Shown piece after piece: positions 1 through 9,050 of a stretch of 20,585 nucleotides of DNA. The stretch comes from CAZRIE01 sp964600075 (lineage in GTDB: Bacteria; Bacteroidota; Bacteroidia; Flavobacteriales; Flavobacteriaceae), in assembly GCA_964600075.1 (NCBI GenBank), contig CAZRIE010000073.1, positions 1 through 20,585 of the forward strand, given 5' to 3'. The notes below the pieces were generated by a model that worked only from the letters and a program-made list of their open reading frames with translations, was not told the origin of the DNA and did no database searches. The number at the start of each line of letters is the position of its first letter. The first letter of the stretch is position 1. The translations under genes were made by a program, and so were the position numbers.

Positions 1-1090
1 CGGTTTCCGTAGCTACCAATGGCTCACGACCTGCTAAGTCTTGTAGTTGCGCATCTGGAACTAAGGTATTTTTCTGATAGAATCGTGCATCAGCCACGGC
101 AGGATCTACGGCACCATAGGCATCGACCCAAGTTTGGTAGAAATCAGGGGTGATGGCGGGCCCATCGGTACCGTCTGCACTTGGGTGTTCCGGCCTAGGG
201 AACATAGAACCTGCTATGGGCCAATATGCCCAACGGCTGTGCTCTCTGTTCAATACACCGCGTTGGTCTAAAGCAAATATCAATTCAGGATTGTCTCGGT
301 TTTCGTCATTGAACAAATCAAAATATTCTGGAGACATGCTATACAGACCGGAGTTAATGACCTTGTCAGCATATTCTATGACCTTATCCATATCGGCGGC
401 CGTAAAATCTGGCGTTCCGGACGGATCACGATACACAGGAGCATTCAAACGTAATCTTGCCAAGAAACCCCAAACCGCGCTCTGCGTCATTCTGCCAGAT
501 CCTTTATCGGTGTTGATAAGATCGACTACTGCCAAGAATTCACCTTCAATATAATCTATGGCCTCTTGGGCTCTAAGCACTTCTGAAATCTGGTTTGACG
601 ATTCTTTCTTAAGCACAATACCCCAACTATCTAAAAGCAACATGCTCAAATAAGCGCGTAACGCTACCATTTCATATAAAGCTCCGGTTGCTTCAGTATT
701 TCCCTCTTCCGATAAAGGCGTCAATACTTCAATGGCGGCCAAAGTTCTAGAGATGTTGGTAGTCAGTTCGTTCCAAGAACGAGCTACCAAATCATTGGTC
801 GGCGTAATGGTATGCGCATGTGTCGCTAAATATTTACCGCCGTCAAACCAATCCGTTCCGCCCCGGTATGGTAAAATGGCTTCGTCGGATGCAACTAGTT
901 GTAAACCGTAGTAGTGCGTATGTCTCCATGTCCAAGAAACATAACCATAAGCTGGTGCGATAGCGCCACTTACTGCTTCCGCTTGACCCCCGAATTCTGA
1001 TTCATCCAGTCTTTCTTCTTCTAAATCTGTACAATTCCAATTTAATAGGGCAGAGAATGTCAGGATTGTTATTAAAACTCTATTTTTCAT
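1..1090 (-). CDS. SusD/RagB-like outer-membrane lipoprotein (3' end outside window)
   Basis: The reading frame begins at the ATG at 1090-1088 and stays open to the left edge, giving about 363 N-terminal residues of a protein that normally has 450-600. The N-terminus is a short basic and hydrophobic leader followed by Cys20 and an acidic stretch (CTDLEEE). This fits a surface-exposed lipoprotein, although the lipobox (NWNC) is poor. Downstream are SusD-type helical-repeat features: 'YEMVALRAYLSMLLLDSWG', 'AQSAVWGFLARL' style TPR segments and a 'YADKVINSGLYSM' segment. SusD proteins cap a SusC transporter and capture the substrate outside the cell. The start lies 17 bases after the SusC stop, so the two are cotranscribed. 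The class is clear; the ligand cannot be read from sequence. The neighbouring phosphatases and phosphonate genes suggest a phosphorus-containing conjugate rather than a plain polysaccharide. Confidence 0.9.
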   Translation of the reverse strand, partial: MKNRVLITILTFSALLNWNCTDLEEERLDESEFGGQAEAVSGAIAPAYGYVSWTWRHTHYYGLQLVASDEAILPYRGGTDWFDGGKYLATHAHTITPTNDLVARSWNELTTNISRTLAAIEVLTPLSEEGNTEATGALYEMVALRAYLSMLLLDSWGIVLKKESSNQISEVLRAQEAIDYIEGEFLAVVDLINTDKGSGRMTQSAVWGFLARLRLNAPVYRDPSGTPDFTAADMDKVIEYADKVINSGLYSMSPEYFDLFNDENRDNPELIFALDQRGVLNREHSRWAYWPIAGSMFPRPEHPSADGTDGPAITPDFYQTWVDAYGAVDPAVADARFYQKNTLVPDAQLQDLAGREPLVATET

Positions 1091-1107
1091 TTTGAAACAA
1101 TTTTTTA

Positions 1108-4077
1108 TTAGAATGATACGTTTAAGCCGAATTGAAATGTTCTAGGCATTGGATAGGTAAAACGATCGATTCCGAACGTTTGAATACCGTCTATGTCGTT
1201 ACCTGTATTTACTTCAGGATCAAAGCCAGAATAATCTGTGATCACAAATAGGTTTTGGCCCGTTAGCGAAAACCGGATACTGTTTATTAAATCTCCGAAT
1301 CCTGCTTTTTGTGGATTTAAAGTATAAGCCAAAGTGGCGTTGTTCAATCTAAAGTAAGAACCATCTTCTAAATAACGCGTAGATACCTCATTCGAATTGC
1401 TATTGTCTTCATTAGGAAATTCTGTGGCAAAACCGGTGGTATTCAGATTTCTACTGAGTTGACCTTTACTGAATAGAGTCATCGCCGTATGGTTGTAAAT
1501 CTTATTTCCGGAAACCCCGTTAAAATTCATGCCAAGTGAAAAATCCTTGTATCTAAAATTTAAGTTGAAGGCATAAAGCAGGTCCGGCAATGCTGTGCCC
1601 GCGGCAATTCGGTCATTGTCTAAAGATTCTCCATCAGGAACTACATCTCTAAATTCGTTGAACCCTTCTGCGCTGATACCGATAAACTCTTTCATGAAGA
1701 ATGTACCTACCGGCTCGTTATTGAGATAACCATTGATGGTAGCTCCTGTTTGACCACCACCCTGAGCGGCCCCACTAGTCAGGATCGAATAGGGAGACTT
1801 GACCACCTTATTATCCAAATAAGTAAAATTTCCACCGATGTTATAGGAAAAATCTTTGGTGATATCACTGCTGTAGTCCAAAGCAAATTCAATACCGGAG
1901 TTTTGAATTTCCATATCCTCAATATTCGTCCAGAATTTTTCAGTCGGTTGTATTGGGTCTATTTTAAAGGCGAATAGAACCACGTCGCTGGTTACCTTAT
2001 TAAAATAGTCTAAGGAACCGGTCAACCTGTTCTTCAACAATCCAAAATCAAGACCAATAGCAGTTTGTGTAGCGACTTCCCATTTCAAGTCTGGATTATC
2101 AGTACGAACGGCCACGGTGCCGAAAGGATAATCATCTAAGGTCGAGGCGTTTGGGTTCAACGGATAGGTGTCATTATTATTCTTTGAATCAATAAAACTT
2201 GCAAGACTCACTTTACTGTCTATACCATCTTGGTTACCCGTTTGCCCCCAACTTGCCCTTAATTTAAGATTGGAGAACAAGGTATTATTAGCCATAAAAT
2301 TTTCCTTGTGTATGTTCCAACCTACTCCGATTGATGGGAAGTATCCATATTTATTGTTTTTACCGAACTTTGAAGAACCGTCGGCCCGCATGGTGGCTGT
2401 TACTAGATACCTACTGTCATACCCATATTGTGCCCTACCAAAAAAAGACTGTAGTTCATTTCTATAAGCTTCAGATTGAAGTGTTGTAGGTAATATTTCA
2501 GAGCTGATCTGGTCTTGAAATTTGGGTTCTATACCGTTATTTGCAAAGCCATCCAATTCAAATCTCTTTCGCTCGAAATTCGTTTCTTGATAGGAATGAC
2601 CGGCTAATACTACAAGGTTATGGTTGCCATTTTCATAAGCATAAGTCAACGTATTTTCAACCAAAGTATTGCTATTGGTTGTTGTAATCGAGTTCAGAAA
2701 TCCGTTCTCGCTGCCCTCTAACAATACATAAGGTATTTGCTGTTGATCGCGAATTGTGGAAGAATAATCTACACCAAGGTTCAATTTATAGGTCAAACCT
2801 TTCACGATTTCAAAGGAAGGCATAATATTGGCCAAAATACGGTTATTGTTCGCTTCATCTGAGTAAAGACGATTTCGAAGTACGGGGTTCAAACGTTCGT
2901 CCAGAAAGGTAGGCTCTCCATTTGTGAACACCGGGATAGTAGGATTCAACTGTAACATATCAGAAGCAGTTGCCGTGGCGTTTGGCCTTTCGTTCAAGAC
3001 CCTTGCAGCGGTTAAGCTAAAATCAACATTAAAGCGGCCGTCAAAAGCTTTCTGGGTCAGGTTTACCCTGCCGGAATAGCGTTTAAAGGAACTATTTTCG
3101 AAGGTACCTTCTTGATCGTCAAGACCCGTAGATATGAAATAAGAAAATTTATCACTAGCGCCACCACTCATAGAGAAGTTCACATTATTCGATATACCCG
3201 TTCTTGTCAACTCATCTTGCCAGTCTGTATTTGCACCCTGATCGTCTAATATACCCCCAACCGCAACAACTTGTTGTCTAAATTCGGAAGCACTGAATAC
3301 ATCCATTTTATTCGAAATCGAGGAAATGGCACTTGAAACCGATAAGTTCATCTCCGCTTTACCGGCCTTCCCTTTTTTGGTAGTGATCACGACAACCCCG
3401 TTAGCTGCTCGCGCTCCATAAATCGCGGTGGCAGAAGCATCCTTTAGAACATCCATCGATTCGATATCCTGTGGATTTATAAAGTTCAAAGGATTTGATT
3501 CCAAACCTGTCGAGCTGTTATCAATAACGAAACCGTCTATTACAAAGAGTGGTGTTGTACCTGACCGAAGACTTCCTACGCCACGAATAATAATATTTTG
3601 TGCAGCGCCAGGTTCCCCACTGACAGCAGTCACATTGACGCCAGCCAATTTGCCCTGTAAAAGTTGCCCAGGGTTCGTAACGACCCCCTGGTTAAAATTT
3701 TCGCTCTTTAAAGAACCAATGGCACCGGTAACATCCGACTTTTTCTGGGTACCGTAACCGACCACCACCACATCTTCTAATTGTGTGGCATCGGGATCCA
3801 ATTGGACGTTAATAGTGGTCTGACCGTTGGTAGGTAATTCTTTAGTGGTATAGCCCAAATAAGAAAATTCCAAAACGGCGCCATCTGGCACATTAATAGT
3901 AAAATTACCATCGAAATCGGTAGTTGTACCGTTCGTGGTTCCTTTTTCAATAACCGTAGCCCCAGGTAGGGGTATGTTCTGGTCGTCGGCAACCGTACCG
4001 GTCACCATAGTTTGAGCCCATGCAACCGAGCTAAGACCAAGGGTGCATAAGAATAGTAAGAATTTTAGGTTTTTCAT
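1108..4077 (-). CDS. SusC/RagA-family TonB-dependent outer-membrane transporter
   Basis: This 989-residue protein has a Sec signal peptide (cleavage probably after AWA, about residue 21). A carboxypeptidase-regulatory-like domain follows at about 23-96, and then the SusC TonB-box/plug region (VVVVGYGTQKKSDVTGAI near 103-120, then GQLLQGKLAGV, IRGVGS, PLFVIDG, and ASATAIYGARAANGVVVITTKKG). The rest is a 22-strand-type barrel ending in a terminal Phe (FGLNVSF). Family knowledge: SusC proteins use TonB energy to bring oligomeric substrates captured by SusD into the periplasm. The length is normal and the protein looks intact. It is transcribed after the strong terminator at 4171-4208, so it probably has its own promoter in the AT-rich 4078-4170 segment. 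I see no glycoside hydrolase next to it. The substrate is inferred only from the phosphatase/phosphonate neighbourhood. Confidence 0.95.
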   Translation of the reverse strand: MKNLKFLLFLCTLGLSSVAWAQTMVTGTVADDQNIPLPGATVIEKGTTNGTTTDFDGNFTINVPDGAVLEFSYLGYTTKELPTNGQTTINVQLDPDATQLEDVVVVGYGTQKKSDVTGAIGSLKSENFNQGVVTNPGQLLQGKLAGVNVTAVSGEPGAAQNIIIRGVGSLRSGTTPLFVIDGFVIDNSSTGLESNPLNFINPQDIESMDVLKDASATAIYGARAANGVVVITTKKGKAGKAEMNLSVSSAISSISNKMDVFSASEFRQQVVAVGGILDDQGANTDWQDELTRTGISNNVNFSMSGGASDKFSYFISTGLDDQEGTFENSSFKRYSGRVNLTQKAFDGRFNVDFSLTAARVLNERPNATATASDMLQLNPTIPVFTNGEPTFLDERLNPVLRNRLYSDEANNNRILANIMPSFEIVKGLTYKLNLGVDYSSTIRDQQQIPYVLLEGSENGFLNSITTTNSNTLVENTLTYAYENGNHNLVVLAGHSYQETNFERKRFELDGFANNGIEPKFQDQISSEILPTTLQSEAYRNELQSFFGRAQYGYDSRYLVTATMRADGSSKFGKNNKYGYFPSIGVGWNIHKENFMANNTLFSNLKLRASWGQTGNQDGIDSKVSLASFIDSKNNNDTYPLNPNASTLDDYPFGTVAVRTDNPDLKWEVATQTAIGLDFGLLKNRLTGSLDYFNKVTSDVVLFAFKIDPIQPTEKFWTNIEDMEIQNSGIEFALDYSSDITKDFSYNIGGNFTYLDNKVVKSPYSILTSGAAQGGGQTGATINGYLNNEPVGTFFMKEFIGISAEGFNEFRDVVPDGESLDNDRIAAGTALPDLLYAFNLNFRYKDFSLGMNFNGVSGNKIYNHTAMTLFSKGQLSRNLNTTGFATEFPNEDNSNSNEVSTRYLEDGSYFRLNNATLAYTLNPQKAGFGDLINSIRFSLTGQNLFVITDYSGFDPEVNTGNDIDGIQTFGIDRFTYPMPRTFQFGLNVSF

Positions 4078-4137
4078 ATAGTAAAGCTTAGTTGATTGAC
4101 TAATCGAAATTAAAATTACATAAATAATATATTAATA

Positions 4138-4152
4138 ATTATTATTTGTATA
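4138..4152 (-). promoter_or_regulatory. Weak match to the locus operator-like motif upstream of susC
   Basis: About 60-75 bases upstream of the SusC start, this AT-rich sequence matches the TTTAC-TATTT-GTAAA motif in front of the transporter gene at about 12 of 15 positions, including the shared ATTTGTA core. In DNA this AT-rich the match could be chance, so it is only a candidate site. No convincing TAnnTTTG-type promoter element is visible here. Confidence 0.2.
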
Positions 4153-4170
4153 ATATTATTGAGTGTTCGT

Positions 4171-4208
4171 AAAAATGGGCCTTTCCGTAAAGAATTTACG
4201 GAAAGGCC
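4171..4208 (-). terminator. Intrinsic terminator after the GDPD-alkaline phosphatase fusion gene
   Basis: There is a perfect 14-bp inverted repeat (4178-4191 with 4195-4208, arms GGCCTTTCCGTAAA/TTTACGGAAAGGCC) with a 3-base GAA loop. Read on the minus strand it is followed by CATTTTTA, a run of five T. It lies 120 bases after the stop at 4329 and before the SusC leader, so it should separate the two transcription units. An A-rich flank also lets it work weakly in the other direction. Confidence 0.85.
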
Positions 4209-4328
4209 AAAAGTAACGTTAAGTTGATGTAGGCTGTGTTAACTAAAAATTATGCTTGCCTTAAGAAACCCCTATGATTTGAATACTTCTTAGTTATTAG
4301 CATAAGGTTACAACTGTTTTTTAGATAG

Positions 4329-6113
4329 CTACCGTAGAAGTAGGACATTGAGCATTTTATCAAAGAGCAAATTGTTTTCATATACCCCTTGAAATGTATC
4401 GGACTGCGGGCCGTAAGCAAAAACAGGAACCATAGTGCCCGTATGGTCATGAGTGGTAAAATCACCTTCGATTTCGTTTTTTTGTAAATTCCCTTGCGGA
4501 ATGGTGAGTCCGCCTGTTTCATGGTCAGCGGTAATGATTATCAAAGTGTTCTTGTTTGAATCTGCAAACTTTAATGCCTGGGTAATCGCCTTGTCAAAAC
4601 TGATGCCTTCTTTGATTACACCGCCGATATCATTTTCATGCCCGTAAGAGTCGATTTTTGCGCCTTCTACCAATAAAAAGAACGGTTTGTTTTTTTGTTT
4701 GAAGAATTGCAGGGCGTTATTCGTAGCCGTTGCAAGTTCGTTTTTGTTTTTATTTCTAGCACCTCCGGCGCCGATAAAAACCCCGATTTTATCTTTTTTG
4801 CTTTTACCCACTTGGTCTATGGAAGGAAGCACCTCAAAACCACCGATTTTATCTTTTCCCGAACCATTAGTGGGGCTTCTACTGATGAAAAGGGAAAGTT
4901 GACTTTGTGCCAAATCGCCCATAATTTCTTCTGACATCGAACGATCCTTTTGATGGGCATAAAACGCCGAAGGTGTCGCCCCTGAAATTTCGTCGGTAGT
5001 TACAATGCCCGAAACAAAGTCTTTTTTTGACAAGAGCTCTGTAATATTTTCAAGAGCTGTTCCACTCAAACCTGTGCCGATTGCTCTGTTGGGTGCTTTT
5101 TTTCCTGTGGCTAAAGCGGTACCTGCTCCGGCTGAGTCGGTCGTAAAATCATCTGCGGATTGCGTTTTCAAAAACCCGATACTTTTTAACTGGGTCAATG
5201 AAAGCTCGCCGTTATTGGCCAATGCCGTTGCCGAAATCTGTGTTAGTCCGTTACCATCGCCAATCATCAAGATAATATTTTTAACGGCTTCTTCTTTTTG
5301 GTCAGATTCAAACGTAGGCTTATATACTTCAGAAAAAACGGTGTTCTTATACGCCCTAAAATCTAAAGTGCTTAGATAATTGGTACACTCGAAAGGCATA
5401 TCGGTATTGATAAAATCAACTCCTAAATCGACAAACGCTTTCCAAGACGATTTTGAATCAGGAGTAGCCCAAAACCGAAAGGGTTTCCCTAAAGCATGGG
5501 CCTTATTTATCGTTGATGATACCTTTTCAAGGTCTTTTGCAGTCAACCTTCCTTTACCGTTCCAATCAGAGAATTTCTTAAAACTTAAACTTACAAGGCC
5601 AATTTTATTTAAGACGGAAGGATTCTCAACAGGATTTATACTTTGATAGTCGAATAAGATGTATGAAGGGTAGTCAGGGAATTCAGAAATTTTTGGCTGT
5701 TTACCGGAAATCACTATAGAGATATTCGTATCAGCAATAATCTTAGGATACTGCTCTAGAGTCTTTACGATGGCCGTTAGCGTTGAGTAGGGTTCCGATT
5801 TGATATCTATCAGCAATTGAATAGGGCGGTCAAAGCCCAAACCCATATTAATGCTTTTCTGAATGGGCTGTAGATAAAGATTCTCTAGGTTGCGGCCCAT
5901 ATCGATTTCTTCTTGTGTATGTGCAACGTATAAGGAACCTTCCCTTAGAAAAACATCTGCTTCGACGGAAGTTGCACCCGCCGCATAAGCTTTCCAAAAA
6001 GGAATGTTTTGAAGATAGTCGTTATGGGAGTGTACCCTAAAATTCATTTCCGATTGCGCAAAAGATGAATTTGCCCAGAACAATGAGAAAACTAACACTA
6101 TTATTTTTTTCAT
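4329..6113 (-). CDS. Exported two-domain enzyme: glycerophosphodiester phosphodiesterase-like plus alkaline phosphatase
   Basis: This is a 594-residue protein with a signal peptide (to about residue 20, SFAQ). Residues ~25-250 form a GDPD/PI-PLC-like TIM-barrel domain: HSHND with His28/His30, an E-A-D triad at Glu51/Asp53, and His65 in AHT, in the order expected for GDPD catalysis. Residues ~275-594 form a PhoA-type alkaline phosphatase: metal ligand Asp286 in MIGDG, nucleophile Ser327 in TTDSAGAGT, then DSYGHENDIGG, ADHETGG and THDHTG metal-ligand motifs. Both active sites look complete. The likely role is periplasmic or extracellular: open a glycerophosphodiester, then dephosphorylate the released monoester. 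It is a single-gene unit, with a hairpin-rich 250-base leader upstream and a strong terminator downstream. Domain assignment is by motif. Whether the natural diester carries a phosphate or a phosphonate headgroup is unknown. Confidence 0.88.
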   Translation of the reverse strand: MKKIIVLVFSLFWANSSFAQSEMNFRVHSHNDYLQNIPFWKAYAAGATSVEADVFLREGSLYVAHTQEEIDMGRNLENLYLQPIQKSINMGLGFDRPIQLLIDIKSEPYSTLTAIVKTLEQYPKIIADTNISIVISGKQPKISEFPDYPSYILFDYQSINPVENPSVLNKIGLVSLSFKKFSDWNGKGRLTAKDLEKVSSTINKAHALGKPFRFWATPDSKSSWKAFVDLGVDFINTDMPFECTNYLSTLDFRAYKNTVFSEVYKPTFESDQKEEAVKNIILMIGDGNGLTQISATALANNGELSLTQLKSIGFLKTQSADDFTTDSAGAGTALATGKKAPNRAIGTGLSGTALENITELLSKKDFVSGIVTTDEISGATPSAFYAHQKDRSMSEEIMGDLAQSQLSLFISRSPTNGSGKDKIGGFEVLPSIDQVGKSKKDKIGVFIGAGGARNKNKNELATATNNALQFFKQKNKPFFLLVEGAKIDSYGHENDIGGVIKEGISFDKAITQALKFADSNKNTLIIITADHETGGLTIPQGNLQKNEIEGDFTTHDHTGTMVPVFAYGPQSDTFQGVYENNLLFDKMLNVLLLR

Positions 6114-6176
6114 AGGGTACTTTTTATATGCGCTGATCCTGATTCATAATTTTTTAAAGGTACTTAAATCGATGAA

Positions 6177-6209
6177 TTAAAAGACCGATGTATGAGACAC
6201 ATCGGTTTT
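6177..6209 (-). terminator. Probable terminator of the four-gene phosphatase/pbfA operon
   Basis: ACCGATGT (6184-6191) pairs with ACATCGGT (6199-6206) across a 7-base loop. On the minus strand the stem is followed by CTTTTAATT. It lies about 160 bases after the stop at 6366 and precedes the GDPD-alkaline phosphatase gene. The T run is short and the distance large, so the call is moderate. Confidence 0.5.
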
Positions 6210-6232
6210 CATAAACTAACTCCAACTAGATG

Positions 6233-6278
6233 ATACTCCTACCATATACAAATCCGAATTTGTATATGCCAGGAGTAT
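6233..6278. repeat. 46-base near-perfect hairpin between the phosphatase operon and the fusion gene
   Basis: Two nested perfect arms are visible. ATACTCCT (6233-6240) pairs with AGGAGTAT (6271-6278), and ATATACAAAT (6244-6253) pairs with ATTTGTATAT (6258-6267). They are separated by a symmetric ACC/GCC internal loop and closed by a CCGA loop. There is no T run on either side, so it does not look like a terminator. The inner arms contain the ATTTGTA core that also occurs in the other leaders of this locus. It could be an operator dyad, an mRNA processing or stability element, or a decayed small repeat. Confidence 0.6.
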
Positions 6279-6365
6279 AACTCAAATAATCTACAGTAAA
6301 ATTCGTATTTCAATTTTGATGTAAGGTTAACTTAATATCAAAGTATCATCATTAAAACCAATGTT

Positions 6366-7457
6366 TTAGTTCGCCCCAATATCAATGGTTTTTCCATTCA
6401 TTTTAGAAGGGTCCCCTTTCAAACTTAATAGCTCTAAAATTGTAGGCGCAATCTGATTGCTGTATAATTGTTCATCTTTTGAGATTTCTCCCAACGCTGT
6501 AACACCCTTTCCAAAAAGAGCCATCCATACGCCTCCGGCATTTTTAACTTCATTGCCATGGCCTGTCCAAGTTTCTAAAGGATCTGTTCCCCTCCCGTGA
6601 TCGGTAGTAATGATAAAGACGGTATTGCTCTTATAGAACGGATCAGTTTGAGTAAAATCCCATAATTCTTTTATCAAACTATCGGTGTTATATGCAGATT
6701 TTAGATAGGCATCGTATTCGCCATCATGTGCAAAATCATCGGTCTCCCCGTAAGAAATAAAGATAAATTCGGGATGCGATTTTTTCATATGCTCCAAGGC
6801 GTAATGATGTGTAAAAGCATCCAATCGCACTGTACCCCACGGACTGGGAACTTTGGGCTGCAGTTCATTAAGAAATTTTTCGCGTTCGGTTAAATCGTTG
6901 CCCTGGGCAATTTCAAAACCTGCATTGACAGGTACGCCCGAGCGTTCTTCGTTGACGATATAGGGGAAAACATCCCAACTGCCAAAGGCGGCCACTTTGC
7001 CATTGTATTTTGCATCATTGTTCGCAATTTCCAAAATAGTGGTGTTGGGGTTGTTGATTTTGTCGTTACTATCGATTCGCGCATCATCGGCCTTTCCCGT
7101 TAATATTTCATTGTACCCGGGATAGGAAAACCACATTTTATTGGTCAGATCGACTTTGCTTCCCAAATTACGATTTCCGTGTATCTGGCCTATTTTTGAA
7201 ACTTCGCTCCAAAAGAAAGGCATTAGGGCTTCCCGTCTTGCCTTCGGGTTTTCCTTCCAAAAATGTTTTTTTAAATCGGTGGTGTCGTGTACGTAGGTCG
7301 TATTGGCTACCAAAAGTGGATCGGCACCCGAAAAGAGTTCTTGCCAGCGTAGACCGTCCAAAGTGATCAAGACTACTTTCGTATTGTTGTCTTGAGCTTT
7401 AACGCCAAACAGACTTAATTGTAAGAAAGCAAAGAGTATTAAAATTCTAGTTTTCAT
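6366..7457 (-). CDS. Exported alkaline-phosphatase-superfamily hydrolase (type I phosphodiesterase/NPP-like)
   Basis: This 363-residue protein has a signal peptide (cleavage near VKAQ, residue ~21). The alkaline phosphatase superfamily core is present: Asp34 in ITLDGLRW, a putative nucleophile Ser111 in FSYPGYNEILTG (aligned with the Thr of the NPP 'TFPN' motif), GETDDFAHDGE, TTDHGRG and TGHGNE supplying the two-zinc ligands. There is no C-x-P-S-R sulfatase motif. The family includes nucleotide pyrophosphatases, phosphodiesterases and phosphonoacetate hydrolase, so an ester of phosphate or phosphonate is the likely substrate; the exact one cannot be read. The start overlaps the stop of the upstream phosphoesterase gene by 4 bases (ATGA, 7454-7457), which implies translational coupling. 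It is the last gene of the operon starting at 12142. Confidence 0.85.
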   Translation of the reverse strand: MKTRILILFAFLQLSLFGVKAQDNNTKVVLITLDGLRWQELFSGADPLLVANTTYVHDTTDLKKHFWKENPKARREALMPFFWSEVSKIGQIHGNRNLGSKVDLTNKMWFSYPGYNEILTGKADDARIDSNDKINNPNTTILEIANNDAKYNGKVAAFGSWDVFPYIVNEERSGVPVNAGFEIAQGNDLTEREKFLNELQPKVPSPWGTVRLDAFTHHYALEHMKKSHPEFIFISYGETDDFAHDGEYDAYLKSAYNTDSLIKELWDFTQTDPFYKSNTVFIITTDHGRGTDPLETWTGHGNEVKNAGGVWMALFGKGVTALGEISKDEQLYSNQIAPTILELLSLKGDPSKMNGKTIDIGAN

Positions 7458-9049
7458 TTGGTTTCGGTTTTAAAAGTTGCGGTATTTGACCAATCGCTCC
7501 AGTTTAAGTTCTGATCACGGTAGCGCACCCTCCAGAAATAGGTAGCGCCCGGAAGCAATCTTTTGGTTTCTTCATCAGTTAGGTCGTCATCTTTTTGTCG
7601 ATTTTCTAGATAGTACCAATTTTCGGATTGCTTCCAACTATCGCGTACCAATTTCGAAAAATCTTGGGTAGTCGCTATTTGCCAATGAGAGGCAGCGTGG
7701 TAGGCACCATCGAAAGAACTTCTGAATTCTCCAGCTTTCATTAAAGCTCCTTCACTAGGAATAGCGCTATCTTTTGGTGAAATCACCAATGGAGTTTCGG
7801 GCTTATGCTCTTTGGCGTAGATAGTAATCTCGTCAGTTTTTTCATTATTTCTGAACACATTTTCGTTTCCACGGCTGATTCTTTTGATCGTGAATTTAGG
7901 CTGTTCTTGATCTGCATCTACTTCTACCATTACAAAACCATATTCGTCTTGGGTTACCGTAAATTCATCATAATCTCGGCCTTCGAATTCACCCCAATTA
8001 TCGATGGCACCCCCTGCAGAAGCTACATTGATCCAGAGGTGTTTATGATCTTTTGATTGCCCTCGGGAATACCCGTGTGTATGACCAAAAAAGTGAAGAC
8101 TGGGTTTGCCCGTTCGTGTCGTAAAATCTTCTAGAAGCTTCACCACTTTCCCTGAAGAAGCTTCTTCTCCAGGAATCCATAATTCCGATTTGTGTGGATG
8201 ATGTAATTGTGCGAACACAAAATCGATATCGGCATTCTCGGCAGTTTCCGCCAAAATTTTATTCAGCCAGATAAACTGCGCTTCGATGTCGCGATACCCA
8301 TCGTTGGAATTTAGTCCTATAATCCGTGTATTGCCATAATCTTTATACCACCAATGCTCAGCATAGGCAGCTGTTCCGTTCTTGGGTAGGCTGAAATACT
8401 TAAAATAAAAGGCAGAATTTTTTTCATGGTTCCCCAAAACGGGATATACGGGAACTTCTGAAAACAGTTTCTGGGCGGGGTCAAAAAAATCATTCTTCCA
8501 TTGCGCATATTTAGTGCCATTTTCGACCAAATCCCCAGGAACCATTACCAAGGCTAAATTTTCAGGCAATGTATTTTTATACTCCTTTTTCAAATAGGGA
8601 AGTATGCCTTCGTTCACGATTTCGGAAAATTTATCGGGGTGTTGACCATCCTTTTGCATATCACTCATGGCCAATAGATTGAACGATTGGTTGTCGCTCG
8701 CGAAAGGTGGCGTTTTGAATTGAAAAATATCAGAAAGAAGTTTACTTGTGCGTACACGATAGTAATAGGTAGTAAATCGTTCTAATTTTTCGATCTGCAC
8801 CTCATGAATGCGGGCTTCGCTAAAATTGACATCATAGGCAATACCTTTCGATATGCTTCCAAGTTTTGAGGTTAGCCCCCATTCTACAATGCTTTCTTCT
8901 CCCTTTGAGGTTTCCCACATTACGGTAATCGAATTGGGAGTGGCATCCTGCAGGTACGGCTGCACTAAAAGTTCTATCTCTTTTTCCTGTGCTTGAACTA
9001 CCACAAAAAGAAAAACGTTCAAAATAAGCAGGGTATATTTCTTTTTCAT
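7454..9049 (-). CDS. Exported purple-acid-phosphatase-like metallophosphoesterase with FN3-type ends
   Basis: This 531-residue protein has a signal peptide (to about residue 20, VQAQ). Residues ~25-115 are a fibronectin-III/PAP N-terminal-like domain (PYLQDATPNSITVMW, YYYRVR, FQFKTP). Residues ~122-380 are a calcineurin-like phosphoesterase with its five motif blocks: Asp130 in AMSD, PGDLVENG with Asp173, LGNHE with Asn207/His208, LHHPHK, and FGHTHGYSRG. The tyrosine typical after GDL in true purple acid phosphatases is not seen, so the metal pair or colour may differ. A second FN3-like domain ends the protein (TYFWRVRYRDQNLNWSDW). The predicted role is periplasmic or extracellular release of phosphate from monoesters or diesters. 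It starts one base after the PbfA-like gene and overlaps the next gene by 4 bases. Confidence 0.87.
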   Translation of the reverse strand: MKKKYTLLILNVFLFVVVQAQEKEIELLVQPYLQDATPNSITVMWETSKGEESIVEWGLTSKLGSISKGIAYDVNFSEARIHEVQIEKLERFTTYYYRVRTSKLLSDIFQFKTPPFASDNQSFNLLAMSDMQKDGQHPDKFSEIVNEGILPYLKKEYKNTLPENLALVMVPGDLVENGTKYAQWKNDFFDPAQKLFSEVPVYPVLGNHEKNSAFYFKYFSLPKNGTAAYAEHWWYKDYGNTRIIGLNSNDGYRDIEAQFIWLNKILAETAENADIDFVFAQLHHPHKSELWIPGEEASSGKVVKLLEDFTTRTGKPSLHFFGHTHGYSRGQSKDHKHLWINVASAGGAIDNWGEFEGRDYDEFTVTQDEYGFVMVEVDADQEQPKFTIKRISRGNENVFRNNEKTDEITIYAKEHKPETPLVISPKDSAIPSEGALMKAGEFRSSFDGAYHAASHWQIATTQDFSKLVRDSWKQSENWYYLENRQKDDDLTDEETKRLLPGATYFWRVRYRDQNLNWSDWSNTATFKTETK

Positions 9050-9050
9050 T

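Noticed and set aside
150..554. Plus-strand ORF of 134 codons at the left edge
   Set aside because: It lies antisense to the clear SusD frame and shows no protein-like domain.
4078..4170. Bacteroidota consensus promoter upstream of susC
   Set aside because: No TAnnTTTG element at a sensible distance could be found; the region is simply very AT-rich.
4250..4522. Minus-strand 90-codon ORF overlapping the phosphatase 3' end
   Set aside because: It is out of frame with the well-supported alkaline phosphatase domain and shows no recognisable protein features.
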